This document shows positions 16,105 through 25,476 of a stretch of DNA of 64,000 nt, in pieces. The stretch's first letter is position 1. Each line of letters begins with the position of its first letter. The stretch is from JBPBQZ01 sp050955105 (GTDB taxonomy: Bacteria > Pseudomonadota > Gammaproteobacteria > Burkholderiales > Burkholderiaceae), in the NCBI GenBank assembly GCA_050955105.1, contig JBPBQZ010000086.1, positions 1 through 64,000 on the forward strand. The letters are read 5' to 3'. A program made the translations under genes and the position numbers. The notes below the pieces were generated by a model, which saw only the letters and a program-made list of their open reading frames with translations, was not told where the DNA came from and searched no databases.

Positions 16105-17307
16105 ATGGCTACGCCCGCCCACGCTTCACCGCTGTCTAGTCATCCCGCGCGAAATGCCGCGCTCGCGTGCGCTGTGGCGCTCGCGGTGGCGCTGGGCGTT
16201 GGGCGCTTCGCGTTCACGCCGCTGCTACCGCTGATGCTGAAAAGCGGCGCACTGGATATTCGCCACGGCGGCTGGCTGGCGTCGGCCAATTACGCCGGCT
16301 ATCTGATCGGCGCGCTATCGTGCGCGGCGATCCGCCTCGATCACGCGCGCATGGTGCGTCTGGCGCTGGCGGCAACCATTGTGTTGACACTCGCGATGGG
16401 CCTGGTCGACGCGTTCTGGTTGTGGGCTGCGATACGGTTTGTCGCGGGCCTCGTCAGCGCCTGGGCGTTCGTGTTCGCCTCGCAGTGGGGTTTGAGGAGG
16501 CTCGCCGAACTCGAGGCTCACGGCCTGGCCGGCGTGATTTACGCAGGACCAGGCGTGGGCATTATCGCGACCGGTCTGCTGGGCGCAGCGGCTGCGGCGC
16601 GCGGCGTGGCGCCGCCTTGGGTGTGGATCGGATTCGCCGTGTGTTCGGGCGTGGCCGCGGCAATCGTATGGAAGACCTTTACGCAAGCAACACCGGCGGG
16701 ACGTGACTTCGCTCGTGTTGCCGATAGCGCGGCGCCCGCCTCGACGCGCGCCGCTGCGACCTGGCTGATCGGCTTGTACAGCCTGGCGGGATTCGGCTAC
16801 ATCATCACCGCGACCTTCCTGCCGGTGATCGCGCGCCAGACGTTGCCCGGGTCGGCCTGGCCCGACCTGTTCTGGCCGGCGTTCGGGCTGGCGCTGATCG
16901 TCGGCGCGCTGATTGCCGCGCGCCTGCCGCTATCGTGGGACAACCGGCTGCTGTTGGCCGCGTGCTACGTCATCCAGGCGCTGGGAATCTTGCTGGGCAT
17001 CGTGTTCCCCACCGCGCTCGGCTTCGGGCTCGGCAGCCTGCTGTTGGGCTTGCCGTTCACCGCCATTACCTTGTTCGCGATGCGCGAGGCGCGTCGGCTG
17101 CGCGGCGACAACGCCGCTGGCCTGATGGGCTATGCCACGGGAGGATATGGGCTGGGACAGATCGTCGGGCCGCTGGTTGCCGCGCCGATCGCCGAACATA
17201 CCGGGTCATTCTCTATCGCCTTATGGATCGCGGTGGCGGCGTTGGGACTGGGTGCGGTGGGATTGGCCTACCTCGGCACGCGCGGCGGCGCGGCCAATCC
17301 TAGCTGA
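16105..17307 (+). CDS. YbfB/YjiJ-family MFS transporter
   Basis: 400 residues with 12 predicted helices. VALGVGRFAFTPLLPLML in helix 1 is the hallmark of the YbfB/YjiJ group, and SANYAGYLIGAL and AGVIYAGPGVGI are other conserved stretches. ATG at 16105 is preferred to a TTG five codons earlier. It is probably an exporter of small organic molecules regulated by the adjacent LysR protein; substrate unknown. The 174 bp after it show no gene. Confidence 0.92.
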   Translation: MATPAHASPLSSHPARNAALACAVALAVALGVGRFAFTPLLPLMLKSGALDIRHGGWLASANYAGYLIGALSCAAIRLDHARMVRLALAATIVLTLAMGLVDAFWLWAAIRFVAGLVSAWAFVFASQWGLRRLAELEAHGLAGVIYAGPGVGIIATGLLGAAAAARGVAPPWVWIGFAVCSGVAAAIVWKTFTQATPAGRDFARVADSAAPASTRAAATWLIGLYSLAGFGYIITATFLPVIARQTLPGSAWPDLFWPAFGLALIVGALIAARLPLSWDNRLLLAACYVIQALGILLGIVFPTALGFGLGSLLLGLPFTAITLFAMREARRLRGDNAAGLMGYATGGYGLGQIVGPLVAAPIAEHTGSFSIALWIAVAALGLGAVGLAYLGTRGGAANPS

Positions 17308-17481
17308 CCACCCCGGCCGCGCCACGACCAATCCGCGCAAGCGCCGGACCGTTATGCAAACGGCGTTATAAAGAATCAACTATTTAATCTTTCCGGCTAC
17401 ATCGCCGACGCTCTACAGTGATTGATTAACTGCGGCGCGCGACGCCAAGCAGCATAGGAATTTTGCCGACACAGGTGAGTC

Positions 17482-18339
17482 ATGCCAATCGAACTTGTCA
17501 CGGATTTTGAGCAGCCCGTTGCTGAATCTAGGCGTACGGTGCAAGGACATCTGCAATTCACCGAGCGGACCGGTGAAAGGCCCTACGCGTATGTTGGAAA
17601 TCCGCCCGAAGGTGTGCCGCAGACACGCGGCGAATTTCGCAGCCATGCGGTGCAGATAGAGGACGCACGGCCGATTGCCCAGCGCCTCAACCTCGACGTG
17701 GAAGGCGTTGCGGTGGCGCGGCGCGCTTCCGTCGTCGCGGATTTTTGGGACGAGGCGCAGACGTTGGCGCTGGGCCACCCGGAGACGGCGCAGTTGGTGA
17801 AGGACATTACTGGTGCATCGCGTGTGGTGGTGTTCGACCACACCCGGCGCCGTCGTGAGGAAGGCGCCGCCGATCGTGCGCCGGACGTTCCGCGCCAGCC
17901 AGCCACACGGGCCCATGTGGATCAGACGATCTGGTCAGGGCCCAAGAGAGTGCGTGAAATCATGGGCGCGCAAGCCGATGCGCTGCTCACTCGACGCGCG
18001 GCGATCATCAATGTTTGGCGGCCGATCGCGCATGCCGCGCGTGACTGGCCGCTGGCGGTTGGCGATGCGCGCTCTATCGAAGCGGAGGACCTGATCGCCT
18101 CGGACCTGATCTTCCCGCACCGCACGGGCCAGACCTACGGCGTGGCTTTCAACCCGGCGCAGCGCTGGCTGTACATCCCCGATCTACAAGTGGACGAAGC
18201 GCTGCTGATCAAGTGCTGGGACTCGGATGCGTCGGTCGCGCGCTTTGCGCCGCATACCGCGTTCGAAGATGCCACGACGCCGCCGGGCACGCCGCCCCGG
18301 CAGAGCATTGAATTCCGTACCATCGCTTTCTTCGACTAA
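17482..18339 (+). CDS. CmcJ/NvfI-family oxidoreductase
   Basis: 285 residues. The segments PYAYVGNPPEG near the N-terminus, VVVFDHTRRRR, AHVDQT, INVWRPIAHAARDWPLAVGDARSI and FNPAQRWLYIPDLQVDEALLIKCWDS match the CmcJ-like family related to Fe(II)/2-oxoglutarate enzymes and cephalosporin methoxylase P8. DHTRRR and AHVDQT supply candidate metal-binding Asp and His residues. A GST follows 72 bp downstream on the same strand, so the two may form a small detoxification operon. The true substrate of bacterial members is not established. Confidence 0.83.
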   Translation: MPIELVTDFEQPVAESRRTVQGHLQFTERTGERPYAYVGNPPEGVPQTRGEFRSHAVQIEDARPIAQRLNLDVEGVAVARRASVVADFWDEAQTLALGHPETAQLVKDITGASRVVVFDHTRRRREEGAADRAPDVPRQPATRAHVDQTIWSGPKRVREIMGAQADALLTRRAAIINVWRPIAHAARDWPLAVGDARSIEAEDLIASDLIFPHRTGQTYGVAFNPAQRWLYIPDLQVDEALLIKCWDSDASVARFAPHTAFEDATTPPGTPPRQSIEFRTIAFFD

Positions 18340-18411
18340 GGGCTGAACGTCGCGAGACGTGTGCCCTGTGCCCTGTGCGGTGTGTGGCAGATCATCAAAG
18401 GAAGCAAGCTC

Positions 18412-19170
18412 ATGATTGAAGTGCATTACTGGCCCACCCCGAATGGCAAGAAGGTGACCATTCTTCTCGAAGAATTGGGCATTCCCTACCAGATCGTGCC
18501 CGTCAATATAGGCCGCGGCGACCAATTCAAGCACGAGTTTCTCGCGATCAGCCCTAACAACCGGATGCCCGCCATCGTCGATACCGAACCGAAGCACGGC
18601 GGTGCACCGCTCAGCGTATTCGAATCCGGCGCCATCCTGTTTTATCTGGCCGAGAAGGAAGAACGCTTCTGGCCTCAGCGCGACCTTCATGCCAAGTACG
18701 AGGTCACCCAGTGGGTGGTCTGGCAAATGGCCAACCAGGGGCCGAAGTCCGGCGAGCGCGGCCACTTCTCTCGGGTCCCAGAGAGCGCCGGCGACCAATC
18801 CTACGCGCAGCGTCGCTTCAACGATGAGGTGCACCGCCTCTATGGGGTGCTGAACAACCGACTTTATGATCGTCGTTACCTGACTGGCGACGAATACACG
18901 ATCGCCGATATCGCGGCCTACCCGTGGACGGTCTCCTGGAAGCAGCAAGGCATCGACCTGGACGAATTCCCCTACTTCAAACGCTGGTTCGACGAGCTGT
19001 CCGAACGGCCGGCGCTGCAACGCGGGCTGGCGGTGACGGCGGGTGAGCCGGAAGATCCCGCCAGCATCACGCCCGAGGAACAGGAACGTCGCCGCAAGAT
19101 TCTTTACAACCAGCGCGCGCGTCCCGCGCCTGCCGCGCCGCCTGCCGTGGGAGTTGGCAAAGGCCGGTAA
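18412..19170 (+). CDS. Glutathione S-transferase family protein, YghU/YfcG (nu-class) type
   Basis: 252 residues from ATG at 18412, with AAGGAAG nine bases upstream. The N-terminal thioredoxin fold begins HYWPTPNGKKVTILLEELGI, where TPNGKK is the nu-class active-site loop. NNRMPAIVD carries the cis-proline that contacts glutathione and FESGAILFYLA the conserved Glu-Ser. The helical domain contains YTIADIAAYPW. Nu-class enzymes act as disulfide-bond reductases on glutathione conjugates. The last 20 residues are a Pro/Ala-rich tail. It is probably co-expressed with the CmcJ-like gene and converges on the HAD gene with a 5-bp gap. Confidence 0.9.
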   Translation: MIEVHYWPTPNGKKVTILLEELGIPYQIVPVNIGRGDQFKHEFLAISPNNRMPAIVDTEPKHGGAPLSVFESGAILFYLAEKEERFWPQRDLHAKYEVTQWVVWQMANQGPKSGERGHFSRVPESAGDQSYAQRRFNDEVHRLYGVLNNRLYDRRYLTGDEYTIADIAAYPWTVSWKQQGIDLDEFPYFKRWFDELSERPALQRGLAVTAGEPEDPASITPEEQERRRKILYNQRARPAPAAPPAVGVGKGR

Positions 19171-19175
19171 GAGGC

Positions 19176-19958
19176 TTATTGTTGGGCGCTGATGATGGCG
19201 TCCACCACCTCGACGAAACCCCGTCCTCCCGGACCGTCGGTGATCCATGCCGGCGGGACCGGTATATCCGGCAAATACTCTCTCACTGTGCTTACGCCGA
19301 CCGTATGCTTGAAGAAGCTGAACATCGGCGCATCATTGGTTGAATCGCCAGCGTAAAGGATTGCATCCCGTTGTATGTCGATGTCGACGCTATATACCTG
19401 CGCCAGAATGCGACGCGCCATCGACAGCTTGTCATATCCGCCAAGCCACCCGAGAATCCACAGGTTGTTGACCGTCGTGTCGGCGCCGGATTGACGCAAA
19501 GCGTCGACGATCCGTCGCGTAATGGAAGGCTCTTCGGCGCGGGAAAAAGCTATGCTCGTCAGGCGAAATACCTGGTCGTCCGCCAGGACTGCCTCCGGGA
19601 CACTTGCCTTCACCACCTCCGCTATTTGCTGCAATCGCTTGGCAATTTCAGCGTGTGCATCGGTAGCATGCCAATACTCACGGAGCACGCTGTGAGCACC
19701 GGCACCGCGCCGCAGAAAAATGCCGCCGTTTTCTGCGATCACGCCATCGACCGGCCACATTCGCGCCATTTGATCGCACCAGCCCGCAGGTGCCGCCGTC
19801 ACGGGGATTACTTTGATGCCGCAGCTCTGCAATCGCTCCAAGGCCGTGTACGTCGCTGCCGCGAGACGCCCGCGATAGGTAAGCGTCTCGTCCATGTCGG
19901 TGAGCACGAAGCGGATGCCACGAAAATCTTGCGAGGTTGAAGAGGACAATGCTTGCAT
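19176..19958 (-). CDS. HAD-superfamily (IIB/Cof-like) phosphatase
   Basis: 260 residues. Motif I is FVLTDMDETLT (nucleophile Asp21, acid/base Asp23), motif II is the VTAA segment (VIPVTAAPAGW), and motif IV is YAGDSTNDAPM. The insert between motifs II and III is of the IIB cap type used by sugar phosphatases. It likely removes phosphate from a sugar or sugar-alcohol phosphate. It is divergent from the GNAT gene over 132 bp with no operon partner. Confidence 0.88.
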   Translation of the reverse strand: MQALSSSTSQDFRGIRFVLTDMDETLTYRGRLAAATYTALERLQSCGIKVIPVTAAPAGWCDQMARMWPVDGVIAENGGIFLRRGAGAHSVLREYWHATDAHAEIAKRLQQIAEVVKASVPEAVLADDQVFRLTSIAFSRAEEPSITRRIVDALRQSGADTTVNNLWILGWLGGYDKLSMARRILAQVYSVDIDIQRDAILYAGDSTNDAPMFSFFKHTVGVSTVREYLPDIPVPPAWITDGPGGRGFVEVVDAIISAQQ

Positions 19959-20090
19959 ATGACTTTTTCATGACGGCCTGTCGGAGCCTTATTATCATCG
20001 GTGCTCGCGTTGTTCCTTATCCAGATTAATTAGTTGCTTATCTCTCAAAGACAGGGCCGACCACGGAAGTGAGATCGAACAGGAAAATCA

Positions 20091-20525
20091 ATGTTCACCA
20101 TTCGTCCGATGCTTATAGAAGACTACGACTCCGTGATTGCGCTGATGCGCCAGACCCCGGGCGTCTCGTTCCGCGACGCTGATTCGCGCGAAGCCACGCG
20201 TCGATATCTGGCGCGCAATCCGGGACTGAGCTTCGTCGCGGAAATTGGTGGGAATAGCGTGGCTTGCGTGATGTCCGGTCATGATGGACGACGTGGCTAT
20301 TTGCAGCATCTGGTGGTGCTGCCCGAACAGCGACGCAAGGGCATCGCGAATGCGCTCGTCGAACGTTGTTTAGCCGCGCTCGACGTTCTCGGCATTTCGA
20401 AAACTCACATCGACGTTATAAAAACCAACGCAACGGCACGCGCTTATTGGGAGAGCCAAGATTGGAAGCTGCGAAACGATATCGATCGATATTCATTCAT
20501 CCGTGATGGCGCGGAGAACGCCTAA
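20091..20525 (+). CDS. GNAT-family N-acetyltransferase
   Basis: 144 residues, a single GNAT domain. LVVLPEQRRKGIANALVERC is motif A with the acetyl-CoA pyrophosphate loop (Q/R-x-x-G-I/A), and ARAYWESQDW is motif B. AGGAAAA lies upstream of the ATG. The substrate could be a small amine or a protein N-terminus. The 91 bp up to the next gene on the other strand hold nothing convincing. Confidence 0.9.
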   Translation: MFTIRPMLIEDYDSVIALMRQTPGVSFRDADSREATRRYLARNPGLSFVAEIGGNSVACVMSGHDGRRGYLQHLVVLPEQRRKGIANALVERCLAALDVLGISKTHIDVIKTNATARAYWESQDWKLRNDIDRYSFIRDGAENA

Positions 20526-20616
20526 AGTGCCTGTATGAGGGGTACGAGCCGCTGAAACGCGTCTCGACCCTGCTCCAGGCGCCCAGCTTTCAACGCCTCT
20601 TGGATGCACCACGCCG

Positions 20617-21363
20617 TCAAAGCTTCGAACCCCCATCCACGCGCAATGTATCGCCGGTAATCCAGCGCGCGTCGTCGGACGCGAGGAAGGCGACCGCCGC
20701 GCCGATGTCATCGGCTTGAGCCATGCGCTTGAGCGCCTGGATACCCACTGCGAATTCCCGCCCTTCCTGGGTCTTGGCGAAACTCGACATATCGGTGGGT
20801 ACCACGCCCGGCGCTACGGCATTGACGCGGATGCCGCGCTCGCCTAACGCGGCAGCGAAGTGCTTCACCAGCGTGTCGATCGCGCCCTTAGTGGCGGCAT
20901 AGGCGGATAGCCTGTCGACCGAGGCGTGCGCTGCGAGCGACGACAACAACACGATGCTGCTGCCCTTGCACAGGGCTGGCAGCAATTGCTGTACGAGGAA
21001 ATACGGCGCGCGCACATTCACCGCGAAAAGATTATCGAAGTCTTCGACCGTGGTTTCTTCGATCGTGCTGGCTTTCGAGATACCGGCGTTGGCGACGAGA
21101 ATATCGAGACGGCCACCGATGATGGCGCGCACGCCCTTGGCCAGCACATGCGGACCGTCGGGCGCGCGCAGATCAGCGGCGATCTTCTCGGCCTTGCCGC
21201 CCGCTTCGCAGATTTCGTCGACGACGGCTGCCGCTTCTTTTTCGCCGCTGCTGTAGTGCACCAGCACCTGCGCGCCGGCACTCGCAAGCGCCAGCGCACT
21301 GGCCCGGCCGATGCCGCGTGAAGCGCCGGTGACGAGTGCGGTCTTGCCAGAGAGCTTGTTCAT
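20617..21363 (-). CDS. Short-chain dehydrogenase/reductase
   Basis: A 248-residue SDR with TGASRGIG at residues 12-19, ANAG at 91-94, catalytic Ser at 141/142 and YAATK (Tyr155, Lys159). It ends ITGDTLRVDGGSKL, close to the FabG/glucose-dehydrogenase subgroup that prefers NADPH. ATG at 21363 has AAGGAG nine bases upstream. It faces a LysR gene (now frameshifted) across 246 bp, the usual layout of a LysR-controlled target. Confidence 0.9.
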   Translation of the reverse strand: MNKLSGKTALVTGASRGIGRASALALASAGAQVLVHYSSGEKEAAAVVDEICEAGGKAEKIAADLRAPDGPHVLAKGVRAIIGGRLDILVANAGISKASTIEETTVEDFDNLFAVNVRAPYFLVQQLLPALCKGSSIVLLSSLAAHASVDRLSAYAATKGAIDTLVKHFAAALGERGIRVNAVAPGVVPTDMSSFAKTQEGREFAVGIQALKRMAQADDIGAAVAFLASDDARWITGDTLRVDGGSKL

Positions 21364-21609
21364 GATGCGAACTCCTTGTGATTGATACGGAGCCGAGGCC
21401 ATATTGAGACACGGCGGTCGGCTCCTGGATATGACTCAATTCGCATGGAGCAGCTGCTTTGTGAATCCCGGTTTCTGAGATGGAAGGACTCTGCAACGCG
21501 CTGCCGTGATGAGAATTTAGGGGCTTATGGCAGAATAGAAAAAGACTTTATAAGATGTCCGTCATGCCTGAAAAGCATGAGTCGGCAAGAGCAGCCCGCG
21601 GGAGAGACC

Positions 21610-22493
21610 ATGGAATTGCGGCATCTTCGTTACTTCATCGCCGTGGCCGAAACCGGCAGCCTGACGGTTGCGGCCGAGCGCCGGCTGCACACTTCGCAGC
21701 CGTCGCTGAGCCGACAAATCCGCGATCTGGAAGGTCAGGTGGGAGTTGAACTATTGAGCCGCAGTGCGCGCGGCGTGGCGCTGACCGAAGCAGGCAAGGC
21801 CTTTATCGATCACGCACGGCTGGCGTTGCATCAGGTGGATGCGGCGATCGAGGCGGCCCGGCGCGCGGCGCAACCGTCGAAGCAACGATTTGCGCTGGGC
21901 TTTCTCACCGGGCAGGAGATGACCTGGCTACCCAAGGCCATGCGGATTCTTCGTGATGAGTTGCCGAACGTGGATGTGACGGTGTCCAGCGATTATTCGC
22001 CGGATCTCGCCGAAGGTCTGGCGCGCGGCCGGCTGGATCTGGCATTCATGCGCGCGGAGCCGGACTTCGATCTGGCTTACCAGGTGATAAGCCATGAGCC
22101 ACTGGTGGTACTGATGCCGAGCGACCACGCGCTGGCATCGCGCGATGCGGTTGCGCTCGAGGAGTTGGCCGCTTATCCCTTTATCGCCATGGCGGCAAGG
22201 CCGCGGTGCTGCGCTCGGTGATCGATGCCTATCTGCAGCGTTCCGGCATCGAAATCGTACCGGCGCAAAACGTCGACAATCCAGCGATGGTCATGTCCTT
22301 GGTGGCCTCGACCCGAAGCCTGGTGCTGATCCCCTCTTATGCTGAAAACCTTATGCCTTGGTCGGTCGTCAGCCGGCCGCTGGCTGGCAATGCGCCGGTA
22401 ATAGATCTGGCAATCGGCTACAGCAAATCGAATACCTCGGCCGTCCTGAAATTGTTCCTTGCAAGAGCGGCCGAGTTGAGGCGCGACGCTTAG
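21610..22493 (+). pseudogene. LysR-family regulator, frameshifted
   Basis: An apparently full-length LysR gene split by a one-base deletion near 22190-22200. The first part (21610-22221) has the HTH (YFIAVAETGSLTVAAERRL then HTSQPSLSRQIRDLEGQVG) and most of the effector domain, and ends at an out-of-frame TGA. The second part (read in another frame to 22493) continues naturally as GKAAVLRSVIDAYLQRSGIE and ends ARAAELRRDA. GGGAGAG precedes the ATG. It is related to HcaR/BenM-like activators and would have regulated the divergent SDR. Either a recent pseudogene or a sequencing error; the codon structure of both halves is otherwise intact. Confidence 0.85.
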
Positions 22494-23572
22494 CCCAGCG
22501 ATACCGTCGAACGTCCCAGCACTTCCGGCAAGCGGTAGACACGAATCGCGGTCTTGGCGAACATGTCGGCCTTTTCGCTTTCGCTATAACCGGCGGCCAG
22601 GCGTTTGAAGGTGTTCCACATCACGCGATAGCTGCAGCATGACTTGTCCACGGGAAAGTTGCTTTCGAACATCGAACGCGACGGTCCGAAAGCTTCGATG
22701 CACGTCTCCATATACGGGCGCCAGGCATCCGCCATCTCTTGCGAGGTCGGCGGCAAGTCGCGATCGAAGAAGTCGAAGCCGCCCAGCCGCATGCCGATGC
22801 CGCCCAATTTGATGGTGACGTTGGGGCGCTTCGCCAGCGCTTGCAGCTTCGACTTCCATTCGCTGAACACTTCTTCCTTGCGCGATGCATACGGCCCAAG
22901 CGCTGCCCGGCCGCCCATATGGTTGAGGATGATCGAGGTGTTCGGGAATGCGTCGGCCAGATCGATGACTTGCTCGAGCTGCGGGTGATAGACCCAGGCG
23001 TCGAAGGTCAATCCCAGCTTGTCCAGGCGGGCGAAGCCTTCGCGGAATTGCGGATCGAGGAGCAGGTCGCGCGGCGGATGGCGCACCAGCGTGCTGACCT
23101 CCTTGCTTTCGTCCCAGGCCGCCATGTCGCGAATGCCGCGGAAGCGATCGGGTGCGCGCGCGATGCAGGCTTCGAGTACTTCGCCAGCGAAGGCGCCCAT
23201 GCGCAGATCGACGCGACCGATGATGCCGGCCGCCACCCGTACCGGGCCGTATACGCCACTCGCGCTCATCGCCGCAATGCCGTTGACGAATTCCACCTGT
23301 CCGACGCATGCGAAGCGCGGGTCGCCGTCGGCGCTGTACATCGACGTGCATTCGGCAAACACGGTACCGCGCACGTCGTGGCCGCTCTGGCGAATGTCGG
23401 CCAGGATTTCCGGCAGCAGATAGGTGCTGTGCGGCTTGCGATCCCACAAATGGTGATGTGGATCGACGATCGGCAATTGCGAATCGAGCACCGGCTCGTC
23501 ACGCAACGCCAGCCAGGCGTCGTCGACAAAATGATGGGGGGGCATGCCGCGTCGCGACTGAGTCACATTCAT
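22490..23572 (-). CDS. Amidohydrolase-family metal-dependent hydrolase (COG3618-like)
   Basis: 360 residues from ATG at 23572. IVDPHHHLWD (His39 and His41) supplies the HxH metal site, NHMGG a third His, and FESNFPVDK the terminal Asp of the TIM-barrel active site. Relatives include lactonases and decarboxylases acting on aromatic or dicarboxylic ring products. The gene starts 13 bp after the Nudix-MBL stop and is its operon partner. Membership in the GntR-operator-linked island suggests hydrolysis of a lactone or ring-cleavage intermediate, but this is inferred. Its stop overlaps that of the convergent LysR pseudogene by a few bases. Confidence 0.88.
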   Translation of the reverse strand: MNVTQSRRGMPPHHFVDDAWLALRDEPVLDSQLPIVDPHHHLWDRKPHSTYLLPEILADIRQSGHDVRGTVFAECTSMYSADGDPRFACVGQVEFVNGIAAMSASGVYGPVRVAAGIIGRVDLRMGAFAGEVLEACIARAPDRFRGIRDMAAWDESKEVSTLVRHPPRDLLLDPQFREGFARLDKLGLTFDAWVYHPQLEQVIDLADAFPNTSIILNHMGGRAALGPYASRKEEVFSEWKSKLQALAKRPNVTIKLGGIGMRLGGFDFFDRDLPPTSQEMADAWRPYMETCIEAFGPSRSMFESNFPVDKSCCSYRVMWNTFKRLAAGYSESEKADMFAKTAIRVYRLPEVLGRSTVSLG

Positions 23573-23585
23573 CTCCAGACTGAAA

Positions 23586-25277
23586 TTATTGAAGGAACCA
23601 CTGGCCGTCGCGTTCCGCCACCACGCCATCACCCTGCAGCTTTTGCAGATGCGCGAGCAGCGAACGTGCGGCGACCTTATGCCGGTCGGCCGATACATCG
23701 TCGTAAATCTTGGCAGTCAGCGTGTCGAGGTCCGCCGGCGCCACGGCGCGCATGCCTGCCAGCACCTTGGCCTCACGCCCCAGGCGGTGCGCGATCACTT
23801 GCCGAATCAGTTTGTGCGGATCGGCGATCAGAAAGCCATGGCCGGGAAATACCCACTGCAATTCTTCTTCCAATAAAGCATTCAAGGAACTCAAATACGC
23901 GGCCATATCGCCGTCGGGCGGATTGATGACTACGGTCGAGCCCTGCATCAGGTGGTCGCCGCTGAACAGCGTGCGTTCTTCTTCGAGCAGATAGCAAAGA
24001 TGATTCGACGCATGCCCCGGCGTGTGGACGACGCGCAAAGTAGTGTCTTCGCCGACATCGAGCGCCTCGCCGTCGCGCAGCACGCGGCCGAGCAGCGATG
24101 CGTCGAAGTCGGCATGCAGCGGCGGCATGCCCCAGATCGGCGCGCCGCTGCGCTCGCTCAGTTGCACGGAGGCCGGCCAATGATCGCTGTGCGTGTGCGT
24201 CAGCAGAATGGCGCGGATCGCGCCAGGCGCGGCATCAAGGATGGCTTGCACATGGCCGGGGTCGGCCGGCCCTGGATCGATGACCACCCACTCGCCGCCG
24301 GGTGCGCCGGATTTGGCATTCGGCGAGCCGACGATATAGGTATTGGTGCCGGGGCCGGTCATCATGCCCGGATTCGGCGCGGTGATGCGCAGCACGCGCG
24401 GCGCGAACCTCACCACACGGCCGGGCTCGATGTCATAGAACGCTTCACCACTGCCGTTCGGGTCGAGACGGCCGATCTCGGCATAGGCAGCCTCGCTCGG
24501 CTGCACGCCGACGCGTCCGCGCCGGCCAGAGCCCAGGCGCGGCATCGTAATGGGCACCTCGCCTGCCTGGCTGATGCGGCTGGCGTGCTCGAAGAAAGCC
24601 GCGGCTGTCTCAAAAGACTGCAGGCGCTCGAGAATCTTGCGCGTGACCGCCATCAACTTGAGTTGACGTGCAGGATCGAGTACGTCGACGGGACGCAGCC
24701 ACATGCTCTCGACCGACTCGACGATGTCGTGCAGCGCGGTTTGGCTGGGCGGTGCAACGGCCACGAAGAAGCGCGTGTCGAAGCGACGTTTCAGGCCCGG
24801 CGGCGTGAGCCAGCGATCAAAGTAAGCGAAGCGGTCGGGCGCCAGCCGCACGCCGCCAGTGAGGCGCCGGCAGATCTCAGCGAAGCCGACTTCACCGGCC
24901 AACAATGCGCGCCGCGCCTCGGCCAGTTCGCCGGCGTCGTGCGCGTGCAGGTCGACCAACGCGCCATGCGCGTCGTAGGCGAACAGCAGCCCTGCTTCTT
25001 CGAAGGTTTCGCGAATTGCGGCGATGCGACCATCGAACTCTTCAGGCGGCCAGGCCTGGGCCGACCCGGGTGGACAATGTTCGCGCAGTTCGCGATCTTC
25101 CGCGTCGACGGTACCGCCCGGAAACACGCAAGCGCCCAAGTAGATGTCACCTTCGCGCTCGGCGCGTCGCAACAGCAGCACTTCCATGCCCTGTGCACCG
25201 TCGCGCGCCACGATCACCGTTGCAGCGGTGCGCGGCACTACCGGCGCCGGAACTTCGACATTCTGGGATATCGTCAC
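23586..25277 (-). CDS. Nudix-metallo-beta-lactamase fusion hydrolase
   Basis: 563 residues with two catalytic domains. The N-terminal Nudix domain (about 1-270) carries an E-rich box, AAIRETFEEAGLLF, after FPGG, and resembles NUDT7/8/19-type CoA diphosphatases. The C-terminal domain is a glyoxalase-II/LACTB2-like MBL fold with LLTHTHSDHW (HxHxDH), HTPGHA and FSGDH, followed by a winged-helix tail. GTG at 25277 with AGGCG upstream is the preferred start; TTG at 25304 is possible. The fusion could clear CoA or acyl-CoA by-products or act as a thioesterase. It is first in the operon with the amidohydrolase, divergent from the acyl-CoA dehydrogenase across the second GntR-type operator. Confidence 0.88.
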   Translation of the reverse strand: MTISQNVEVPAPVVPRTAATVIVARDGAQGMEVLLLRRAEREGDIYLGACVFPGGTVDAEDRELREHCPPGSAQAWPPEEFDGRIAAIRETFEEAGLLFAYDAHGALVDLHAHDAGELAEARRALLAGEVGFAEICRRLTGGVRLAPDRFAYFDRWLTPPGLKRRFDTRFFVAVAPPSQTALHDIVESVESMWLRPVDVLDPARQLKLMAVTRKILERLQSFETAAAFFEHASRISQAGEVPITMPRLGSGRRGRVGVQPSEAAYAEIGRLDPNGSGEAFYDIEPGRVVRFAPRVLRITAPNPGMMTGPGTNTYIVGSPNAKSGAPGGEWVVIDPGPADPGHVQAILDAAPGAIRAILLTHTHSDHWPASVQLSERSGAPIWGMPPLHADFDASLLGRVLRDGEALDVGEDTTLRVVHTPGHASNHLCYLLEEERTLFSGDHLMQGSTVVINPPDGDMAAYLSSLNALLEEELQWVFPGHGFLIADPHKLIRQVIAHRLGREAKVLAGMRAVAPADLDTLTAKIYDDVSADRHKVAARSLLAHLQKLQGDGVVAERDGQWFLQ

Positions 25278-25441
25278 TTTGTTTCGCCTGAATGGTCTGA
25301 CCAAATTCTACGGGAATCGGTGCTGCTTGGGAATATCCGTAGATACCACGAATCGGCCATTGGCTGCGTCCCCGGCGTCGCCAGCGAGCTGAACCGCGAC
25401 GTCCGCCAGCGCCGAAATTGCCGCCGCCGCTCTTCTCAAAA

Positions 25442-25470
25442 TTGACGACGCGGGCAACTCTCTCTATAGT
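25442..25470 (+). promoter_or_regulatory. Sigma70-type promoter of the acyl-CoA dehydrogenase operon
   Basis: TTGACG (25442-25447), 17-bp spacer, TATAGT (25465-25470). The predicted start point falls at about 25477, the first base of the 17-bp palindrome, so a bound repressor would block initiation. The -35 and spacing are the same as in the hydroxylase operon at 2259-2287. Confidence 0.65.
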
Positions 25471-25476
25471 GTTGCC

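Noticed and set aside
18412..19170. GST considered as the missing maleylpyruvate isomerase of the gentisate pathway
   Set aside because: Its active-site loop TPNGKK is of the YghU/YfcG nu class, not the zeta/maleylpyruvate isomerase type, and it is not linked to the operator-bearing islands.
20526..20616. Minus-strand frame with a protein-like end (WCIQEALKAG...) after the SDR gene
   Set aside because: About 40 codons overlapping the SDR 3' end in another frame, no start and no recognisable family; kept only as a curiosity.
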